11,346 nucleotides of DNA from JAHRVQ01 sp046290215. Its GTDB lineage: Bacteria > Pseudomonadota > Gammaproteobacteria > Pseudomonadales > Azotimanducaceae. The position numbers and the translations under genes are program-made. The stretch covers positions 1-11,346 of the forward strand of contig JBKAGC010000115.1 in assembly GCA_046290215.1 (NCBI GenBank). The letters are read 5' to 3'. The notes beneath the pieces are model-generated. The model was given only the letters and a program-made list of their open reading frames with translations, ran no database searches and had not been told where the DNA came from. Within the stretch, counting starts at the first letter, position 1. Every line of letters starts with the position of its first letter. Positions 6,860 to 11,346 of this stretch are shown one piece after another.

Positions 6860-6887
6860 TTGTGTCCGCGAGCCCGTCAAATATAGT
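6860..6887 (+). promoter_or_regulatory. Candidate promoter of the questin-oxidase-like gene
   Basis: TTGTGT (6860-6865, 3 of 6) and TATAGT (6882-6887, 5 of 6) are 16 bases apart. Transcription would start near 6894, leaving a leader of about 54 bases before the ATG at 6948. The -10 hexamer overlaps the left arm of the inverted repeat at 6884-6905, a position suited to repression. Confidence 0.35.
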
Positions 6888-6905
6888 AAATAAAAAGCTT
6901 TACTA
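6884..6905. repeat. Inverted repeat, possible operator ahead of the questin-oxidase-like gene
   Basis: Perfect 7-base arms TAGTAAA (6884-6890) and TTTACTA (6899-6905) flank an 8-base centre containing AAAGC. The layout resembles a dimeric repressor site and overlaps the candidate -10 box. The arms are A/T-rich, so chance pairing is possible. No regulator gene lies in the window. Confidence 0.4.
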
Positions 6906-6934
6906 AATTGCGCCTGAGTAGCTAAACTGCCCCC

Positions 6935-6940
6935 AGGGAG
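6935..6940 (+). promoter_or_regulatory. Ribosome-binding site fixing the questin-oxidase-like start
   Basis: AGGGAG ends 7 bases before the ATG at 6948 and only 4 before the in-frame GTG at 6945. The spacing favours the ATG. Confidence 0.65.
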
Positions 6941-6947
6941 AGACGTG

Positions 6948-7877
6948 ATGAATACATTAACAACGTTATTAGATGAAGGGGCCCGCTTCGACCCCCACTA
7001 TTTACCGGCTATGAATGCCGACCACTTGCCCATGGCCCTGGTGGCGATAGATGAGTTGGGAGGCAATGCCGAGCAGCTTCGGGACTTTCAAAAAAGGTAT
7101 CAAGCAAGGCTAAGGGATGTGGTTGGCGGCCCAGATATCGCGACTGTCGCGGAAGGACGAGGCCGGTTTGAGGCATTTTCAGGTTTACGCAACTTGCTTC
7201 GGGAAGAAATCACCGGGCAGGGTTCTGCTGCGGTGCTTCGCCAGTATCTACCGGACTTGCTGCCTTCCGTCGCCGCCGGTGCCTTTCACCCGATTATTCG
7301 CCTGGGATTTGCCTTGAAAGCGAATCATGCGGGTGAGATAGCCAGTGCTCTGGCGTACTGGTTGATTCAGGATCTGACGCCGTCGCCGGGTAGTGCGCAG
7401 CCAGGTACCTTGAAAGCCTGCTTGCAGCAATCTGACCCTGTGCCCCTGGAGAGCGGTCGATTCGATGCAGCATTAAAACAATTAGTGGACGCGGACCTGT
7501 ATCCGCCGCCCGTGGCCACAAGCCTTGCAGAATGTGCAGCCACCAGCCTCGAAGTTTACCTCGGGACGAGAAACTTTTTTGCCCTGCATTTTGTCACCGC
7601 CACTCAGGCAGCGCGGATGTGCTTACCGTATGTTGAAGAATCCTTGCTGGTAGCATCGCTGAGCGCAGCGATACGAGCAGGTTATTTGGCGGTGGATGCC
7701 CCTGACTTTGCCAGGCCATTGCCAGTGCCCGAGCAATTGGATGAGGCCCATTGCATCAAGTATGTTTATGCCTGCGGCGAAGAGTACCAATACTACGGCG
7801 ACCCTCGTTACCGTGAAGAAATGGAGAATTTTGCTGCCGCGGGATTAGTACCCAACTGGGTGCAGATCCCTGCCTAG
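6948..7877 (+). CDS. Questin-oxidase-like protein (DUF4243 family)
   Basis: The 309-residue product resembles the questin oxidase family (PF14027, formerly DUF4243). Features are an N-terminal RFDPHYLPAMNADHLPMALVAIDELG at about 13-38, FHPIIRLGFAL at 113-123, an alanine-rich helix EIASALAYWL at 130-139 and a C-terminal YVYACGEEYQYYGDPRY at about 272-288. Histidines 26, 114, 214 and 268 are candidate functional residues. In Aspergillus the family oxidises the anthraquinone questin with NADPH in a Baeyer-Villiger-type ring opening; most bacterial members are uncharacterised, so the reaction here is open. There is no signal peptide, and the protein is mostly helical. Start is the ATG at 6948 rather than the GTG at 6945, from ribosome-site spacing. 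The TAG stop shares CTAG with the stop of the convergent thioesterase gene. Family call is by motif recognition, not search. Confidence 0.8.
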   Translation: MNTLTTLLDEGARFDPHYLPAMNADHLPMALVAIDELGGNAEQLRDFQKRYQARLRDVVGGPDIATVAEGRGRFEAFSGLRNLLREEITGQGSAAVLRQYLPDLLPSVAAGAFHPIIRLGFALKANHAGEIASALAYWLIQDLTPSPGSAQPGTLKACLQQSDPVPLESGRFDAALKQLVDADLYPPPVATSLAECAATSLEVYLGTRNFFALHFVTATQAARMCLPYVEESLLVASLSAAIRAGYLAVDAPDFARPLPVPEQLDEAHCIKYVYACGEEYQYYGDPRYREEMENFAAAGLVPNWVQIPA

Positions 7878-8713
7878 GCTCTTTGTCGAATCAGACCTTC
7901 CTGCATGGCTGATGCGATCAACACGCCATCACGGTTGTAGAAAGATCCGCGAATATAACCGCGCGCTGCCTCGGTGTTACTGCACTCGCGGTAAAACAAC
8001 AGCCAGTCCGTGAGATCTGGATCAGCGTGAAACCACAGCGCATGGTCGAGGCTAGCCATCTGGATGTGATTACGATCAGCAGTTTCTTGATGAGGTAAAA
8101 ATGCGGTGCCAACAAAGCCCATATCAGAAGCGTAAGCGAGCAACTGTTGTTGATGAGAGGACTTCTCAGGGACATCCCCTAAAAATTTAATCCACACTGG
8201 GTTTTCCACGCGGTTTTGCTCTGTGGGTTCTAGCTGGGCAATGCTGCGACATTCAAAAGGCCGGGGTCGTAATGCCCAACTATGGGTCACGCCTTTTTCT
8301 TTCATGACCTCAATGTCATTGCGTAGATCTTCGGGCCCCGGTACGTCCGGAGCCGACATCTGGTGCGCAAGACCTGCTTCCAACACTTGAAACGACGCAT
8401 CCATGCTGAAGATCGCCTCACTGTTTTGCAGGGCAACGATGCGCCGGGTGGTAAAACTCCGGCCGTCACGAATTCGTTCAATACGATACAGTACGGGTAA
8501 ATCCATGCGCCCGGGACGCAAAAAGTAACCGTGGGCAGAATGACACAAGCGGTCTTCTGTGACCGTTCTATTGGCTGCTGCGATTGCCTGGGCAAGTACC
8601 TGTCCTCCAAACAAACGTGGTCGGTCTTCAGTATCATTTTGGCCACGAAACAGGTTGGCGTCGATGATTTCTAAGTCGAGAATGTCGAGCAGTTCGGTCG
8701 CTTGTGCGGTCAT
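7874..8713 (-). CDS. tesB: Acyl-CoA thioesterase II (TesB family)
   Basis: This 279-residue protein is close to the 286 residues of E. coli TesB and has both hotdog halves. The first half contains LFGGQVLAQAIAAANRTV at 34-51 and SAHGYFLRPGR at 59-69. The second contains LLAYASDMGF at 191-200, MASLDHALWFH at 219-229 and ARGYIRGSFYNRDGVLIASAMQEGLIR at 250-276. Aligning with E. coli Asp204, Thr228 and Gln278 gives Asp197, Ser221 and Gln271, so the triad is kept with a Thr-to-Ser change. It hydrolyses fatty acyl-CoAs to free acid and CoA in the cytoplasm, often as a relief valve for beta-oxidation. It is the last gene of the four-gene operon. Its ATG overlaps the TGA of the Rieske gene in ATGA, which implies translational coupling. 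It meets the questin-oxidase-like gene tail to tail with a 4-base overlap. Confidence 0.95.
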   Translation of the reverse strand: MTAQATELLDILDLEIIDANLFRGQNDTEDRPRLFGGQVLAQAIAAANRTVTEDRLCHSAHGYFLRPGRMDLPVLYRIERIRDGRSFTTRRIVALQNSEAIFSMDASFQVLEAGLAHQMSAPDVPGPEDLRNDIEVMKEKGVTHSWALRPRPFECRSIAQLEPTEQNRVENPVWIKFLGDVPEKSSHQQQLLAYASDMGFVGTAFLPHQETADRNHIQMASLDHALWFHADPDLTDWLLFYRECSNTEAARGYIRGSFYNRDGVLIASAMQEGLIRQRA

Positions 8714-9030
8714 TTGGCGTGGCTACTCACGGCGATGGTGTCGTCGATTAACTTGATGGGATACGTCTTGATGGGTTCAAACGCAGGGGGCGCCTGCACA
8801 CTACCATCGCTTAAGGAAAACTCTGCACCGTGATAGGGGCAGGTAATGCAACCGTTACGTAAGTAGCCTCCTTCCAACGTGAATTCCGCATGACTGCAAA
8901 AGTAAGCGATCGCGTAGTAGTTGCCTTCATGGTGGCAAATGAGCATTTCCTCACCATTTAGCTCCACATAGAGCTGGCCGCCCTCAGGCACCTCGCTTTG
9001 TGCAGCTACCACATAAAAATCATCGCTCAT
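8710..9030 (-). CDS. Small Rieske [2Fe-2S] protein (ferredoxin type)
   Basis: From the ATG at 9030 the product has 106 residues, the size of a stand-alone Rieske ferredoxin. The cluster ligands are Cys45-x-His47 (CSH) and Cys64-x2-His67 (CPYH), spaced 16 residues apart. The second box continues HGAEFSLSDG, as in NirD- and dioxygenase-ferredoxin-type domains. There is no membrane anchor or signal peptide, so a soluble electron carrier is expected. Its partner is unknown: no ring-hydroxylating oxygenase alpha subunit or ferredoxin reductase is in the window. A longer frame begins at an ATG at 9081 but would overlap the Nudix gene by 29 bases. AAGGA 7 bases before 9030 supports the shorter start. 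Upstream Nudix spacing is 22 bases; downstream it overlaps tesB by 4 bases. Confidence 0.9.
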   Translation of the reverse strand: MSDDFYVVAAQSEVPEGGQLYVELNGEEMLICHHEGNYYAIAYFCSHAEFTLEGGYLRNGCITCPYHGAEFSLSDGSVQAPPAFEPIKTYPIKLIDDTIAVSSHAK

Positions 9031-9037
9031 AAAAACA

Positions 9038-9042
9038 TCCTT
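9038..9042 (-). promoter_or_regulatory. Ribosome-binding site selecting the short Rieske start
   Basis: AAGGA on the minus strand, 7 bases before the ATG at 9030, in the gap after the Nudix stop. No comparable site serves the upstream ATG at 9081. Confidence 0.65.
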
Positions 9043-9052
9043 AAACTGAAAC

Positions 9053-9679
9053 TCACTTCCAGGCGAATACTGGCTGATCAAAATGCGCCACTCGTTCGTC
9101 GTTACCCAGCAGGCAAACCTCGCGAAACTGATACAACATGGCGGCAGTTGGGGCGTAGATCACATCGTCTAAATAGTTCATGGAGAGCACCTGGCGGTCG
9201 CTTTCAGGAATGGTCTCCAGGTTAGGCGAGTCTGACCTCAGCAATTCCGTGAAGCTAAAAGTATGTATGGACTGCACTTCATCAGGGCAAGGCACAAGAT
9301 CATCTGGTGTTGCCTCTGACCACAAGACCACCGGCGTGATGGCATAGCCAGATCGAGTTGCGTAGGTGTCCAGTACACCCAGGGTTGCATCTGTTTGAAG
9401 ATTCAAACCTACCTCTTCGTGCAGTTCCCGGTAAACAGCTTCCAAGGCCGTTTCACCTGGATCTAAGCGCCCGCCAGGTAGCGCCCACTGGCCGCTATGA
9501 CTTTTCAACTTTGGCGTCCGCCGCGTCACAATCAGACCGGGCTCGCCTTGATCAAACACGATTGTTAGCGCTACCGCGGCCTGGGTTAGCTGCGGTTGAT
9601 CAATCCTGGCTACCTCGAACTGCCTGAGCCGACTTTGCAATGTTTCGCGCAAATCGGCTCCGGTATCGCTACTGGACAA
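9053..9679 (-). CDS. Nudix hydrolase, CoA pyrophosphatase type (NudL/YeaB-like)
   Basis: The 208-residue product has a full Nudix box, G70-x5-E76-x7-REL-H-EE-V-G-L (84-92). Just before it lies the signature of the CoA-pyrophosphatase subgroup (UPF0035): LIVTRRTPKLKSHSGQW at 49-65, running into ALPGGR. That subgroup splits CoA or acyl-CoA into 3',5'-ADP and 4'-phosphopantetheine or its acyl derivative, using Mg or Mn bound by the RELHEE glutamates. The start is TTG at 9679: AGGAG lies 6 bases upstream and no earlier ATG or GTG follows the in-frame TGA. That TGA is the stop of the acyl-CoA synthetase, so both genes lie in one frame, 21 bases apart. Placement between a CoA ligase and a thioesterase fits CoA-pool housekeeping (inference). 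Confidence 0.9.
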   Translation of the reverse strand: MSSSDTGADLRETLQSRLRQFEVARIDQPQLTQAAVALTIVFDQGEPGLIVTRRTPKLKSHSGQWALPGGRLDPGETALEAVYRELHEEVGLNLQTDATLGVLDTYATRSGYAITPVVLWSEATPDDLVPCPDEVQSIHTFSFTELLRSDSPNLETIPESDRQVLSMNYLDDVIYAPTAAMLYQFREVCLLGNDERVAHFDQPVFAWK

Positions 9680-9685
9680 GCTTAA

Positions 9686-9690
9686 CTCCT
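9686..9690 (-). promoter_or_regulatory. Ribosome-binding site supporting a TTG start for the Nudix gene
   Basis: AGGAG on the minus strand ends 6 bases before the TTG at 9679, inside the 21-base gap after the synthetase stop. This is the main evidence for a non-ATG start. Confidence 0.7.
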
Positions 9691-9700
9691 GCTCGCAGGC

Positions 9701-11344
9701 TCACGCAGTGCGCAGGTCTGGTAACTTGTAGTTGTCCGCTTCCAACTGGGCACGAATCGTTTTCTTGTCGATTTTGCCAGTGGAGGTCAGGGGGATTTGT
9801 TCAACGAAAATGACATCGTCAGGCAACTGCCACTTGGCAAAGATCTCGCCGCAGTGGCTGATAATGAGATCTTTGGTGACGTTGGCACCTTCCACGAGAA
9901 TCACTAATGCCACAGGTCGCTCATCCCATTTTGGATGAGGTTGGGCAACCACAGCAGCCTGGGAAACACCGTCGAGGGAGACAATGTGGTTTTCTAAGTC
10001 CACAGAAGAGATCCATTCACCGCCGGATTTGATGAGGTCTTTAGAGCGGTCCGCGATGATCAGGTATTCCTCGGCGTCGATCTTCGCCACATCGCCGGTA
10101 ACCAGCCAGCCGTCGTGGAACTTCTCGGGTTGTGGATCGTTGTAGTATTCCGAGGCGATCCACGGGCCACGAATCAGCAACTCACCCACTGCCTCGCCGT
10201 CATGGGGCAGGGCGTTCCATTCCTCGTCAAAAATCTCGATTTCCAGACCTGGCATCAACAAACCCGCCTTGGCGATGTTCTCAAACTGCTGGTCTTCGGT
10301 AAGCAACTTGTGAGAGCGTTTTGCCACCTTGCGCGACAAAGTACCTAGCGGGTTGGTCTCGGTCATACCCCAGCCCTGGACCATTTCAACGCCCATGGTT
10401 TCAAAATACCAACGCATCAAAGAAACCGGTGGTGCAGAACCGCCGCAGGTCAGGCGGGACAGTTTGCTCAAGTCATATTTGCCGCCATCAGGTGATTCAA
10501 TGATGGACTTAACCCCTTGCCAAATGGTTGGCACGCCGGCGGAAATAGTCACCTCTTCATCAGACATCAATTGGATCAAGCGATCAGGGGTCATGTATTT
10601 GTGTGGCATGACCTGCTTGCAACCCAACATAGAAGCGGCAAACGGTAAGCCCCAGCCCATGGCGTGGAACATCGGCACAATGCCGCACAAGGAATCCAGG
10701 GCAGAAAGCGACATGGCGTCGGTCATGGCCTGAGTAATGGTGTGCAAGTAAGTAGAGCGATTGGTGTACATCACACCTTTAGGTTTGCCTGTGGTGCCGC
10801 TGGTGTAACACAGTCCCATGGGAGAGTTTTCATCGATGTCTGGCCACTGGTATTCCGTGGGTTGGTCAGCAATAAATTCTTCATAGTCGACCTGATTCGG
10901 CAAGCTGGATTCGATGCCTTCGCCGTGGCGGCAAACAATGATTAGCTCCACCGTGGGCATCTTGTCCACCAGTGGTTCTAGTAATGGCATTAAGTCTTCA
11001 TCAACAAAGATCACGCGATCTTTGGCGTGGTTGATGATGTATTCAAGGTCGGCGGGTGATAGGCGAATATTCAATGTGTGCAGCACCGCACCCATAGATG
11101 GCACGGCCTGGTACAGTTCCAGGTGGCGATAGTTATTCCACATAAAACTGGCCACACGATCCCCAACTTGTATGCCCGCTTTTTGCAAGGCGTGGGCCAC
11201 CTGAGAGGCGCGGTTCCAGGTGGTGCGCAGGGTCTGGCGATGGGTGCCATTCTCCTGCATGGTCACTACTTCTTCGTTCGGGTCGAGTTTCGCTCCTCTG
11301 CCGAGGATTCGAGACAGTAGTAGAGGCGTTTTTTGCATTGTCAT
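9701..11344 (-). CDS. Medium/long-chain fatty acyl-CoA synthetase (AlkK-like)
   Basis: This 547-residue adenylate-forming enzyme activates carboxylic acids with ATP and CoA through an acyl-AMP. The core motifs are present: YTSGTTGKPKG at 180-190 (phosphate loop), GWGMTETNP at 324-332, DGWLVTGDVA at 411-420, the hinge region DRSKDLIKSGGEWIS at 432-446 and the catalytic lysine in STGKIDKK (Lys524). The stretches WNNYRHLELYQAVPSMGAVLHTLNIRL (69-95) and SLCGIVPMFHAMGWGLP (218-234) resemble AlkK of Pseudomonas alkane degradation, which suggests medium- to long-chain fatty acids. The chosen ATG is 2 bases from the window edge. A second ATG at 11338 is equally plausible, and an upstream start cannot be excluded. 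It heads an apparent operon with the Nudix, Rieske and thioesterase genes; its promoter lies outside the window. Confidence 0.93.
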   Translation of the reverse strand: MTMQKTPLLLSRILGRGAKLDPNEEVVTMQENGTHRQTLRTTWNRASQVAHALQKAGIQVGDRVASFMWNNYRHLELYQAVPSMGAVLHTLNIRLSPADLEYIINHAKDRVIFVDEDLMPLLEPLVDKMPTVELIIVCRHGEGIESSLPNQVDYEEFIADQPTEYQWPDIDENSPMGLCYTSGTTGKPKGVMYTNRSTYLHTITQAMTDAMSLSALDSLCGIVPMFHAMGWGLPFAASMLGCKQVMPHKYMTPDRLIQLMSDEEVTISAGVPTIWQGVKSIIESPDGGKYDLSKLSRLTCGGSAPPVSLMRWYFETMGVEMVQGWGMTETNPLGTLSRKVAKRSHKLLTEDQQFENIAKAGLLMPGLEIEIFDEEWNALPHDGEAVGELLIRGPWIASEYYNDPQPEKFHDGWLVTGDVAKIDAEEYLIIADRSKDLIKSGGEWISSVDLENHIVSLDGVSQAAVVAQPHPKWDERPVALVILVEGANVTKDLIISHCGEIFAKWQLPDDVIFVEQIPLTSTGKIDKKTIRAQLEADNYKLPDLRTA

Positions 11345-11346
11345 TG

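Larger units (their letters stand above)
6649..6947. other. Intergenic region with no recognised gene
   Basis: This 299-base stretch separates the small minus-strand ORF from the questin-oxidase-like gene. I see no plausible protein or RNA gene in it. It is locally A/T-rich (about 6780-6850 and 6880-6910) and holds short palindromes, such as CTTGA-N-TCAAG at 6691-6701 and ATGAA-N3-TTCAT at 6731-6743. Near its right end are an inverted repeat and a candidate promoter, listed separately. Confidence 0.6.

Noticed and set aside
8302..8646. Minus-strand ORF of 114 codons
   Set aside because: It is an alternative frame inside tesB, which has full family signatures.
9031..9081. Upstream ATG at 9081 as the Rieske start
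   Set aside because: It would overlap the Nudix gene by 29 bases and lacks a ribosome-binding site, while AAGGA is correctly placed for the ATG at 9030.
1..11346. Defence system, prophage, insertion sequence or CRISPR array
   Set aside because: No transposase, integrase, nuclease, toxin, phage gene, terminal inverted repeat or spaced direct repeats were found; every long gene has a metabolic or transport assignment except the zinc-ribbon protein.

Overview
The window looks like chromosomal DNA of an aerobic Gram-negative bacterium, most likely a marine or aquatic gammaproteobacterium of the hydrocarbon- and lipid-degrading kind (OM60/NOR5, Spongiibacteraceae or a relative). This is inferred from gene content: an outer-membrane TonB-dependent receptor, an AlkK-like acyl-CoA synthetase, a TesB thioesterase, an MFE-2-like hydroxyacyl-CoA dehydrogenase and a luciferase-like monooxygenase. 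Base composition is near 50 % G+C. No rRNA, tRNA, transposase, integrase or CRISPR array was seen.

Layout. (1) Positions 1-1560, minus strand: a two-gene unit, a zinc-free quinone oxidoreductase followed directly (TAA then ATG, no spacer) by an epoxide hydrolase. The hydrolase runs off the left edge, and just before the edge it enters an in-frame polyproline and polyasparagine tract. (2) Positions 1712-2620, plus strand: a luciferase-like flavin monooxygenase, divergent from the quinone oxidoreductase, with a fair sigma-70 promoter between them. (3) Positions 2588-6291, minus strand: an MFE-2-like short-chain dehydrogenase closed by a clear intrinsic terminator, then a TonB-dependent receptor with its own candidate promoter, then a small two-module zinc-ribbon (zf-TFIIB) protein 15 bases downstream of the receptor. 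The zinc-ribbon gene overlaps the 3' end of the monooxygenase gene tail to tail. (4) Positions 6292-6947: a gene-poor stretch with one small unrecognised ORF, inverted repeats and candidate promoters. (5) Positions 6948-7877, plus strand: a questin-oxidase-like (DUF4243) protein. (6) Positions 7874-11344, minus strand: a compact operon in the order AlkK-like acyl-CoA synthetase, CoA-pyrophosphatase-type Nudix hydrolase, Rieske [2Fe-2S] protein and TesB thioesterase II. Spacers are 21 and 22 bases, then a 4-base ATGA overlap.

How the genes may work together (inference). The receptor could import a hydrophobic or bound substrate. The monooxygenase, the questin-oxidase-like protein and the Rieske protein suggest oxygen insertion into, or cleavage of, a cyclic or unsaturated compound. 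The epoxide hydrolase and quinone oxidoreductase would deal with epoxide and enone or quinone intermediates. The acyl-CoA synthetase, hydroxyacyl-CoA dehydrogenase, thioesterase and Nudix enzyme would handle acyl-CoA activation, oxidation, release and CoA turnover. No gene identifies the substrate, and no ring-cleavage dioxygenase or acyl-CoA dehydrogenase lies inside the window. I see no defence or mobile system here. The most unusual features are the low-complexity tract in the epoxide hydrolase and the questin-oxidase-like gene beside the Rieske/CoA operon.
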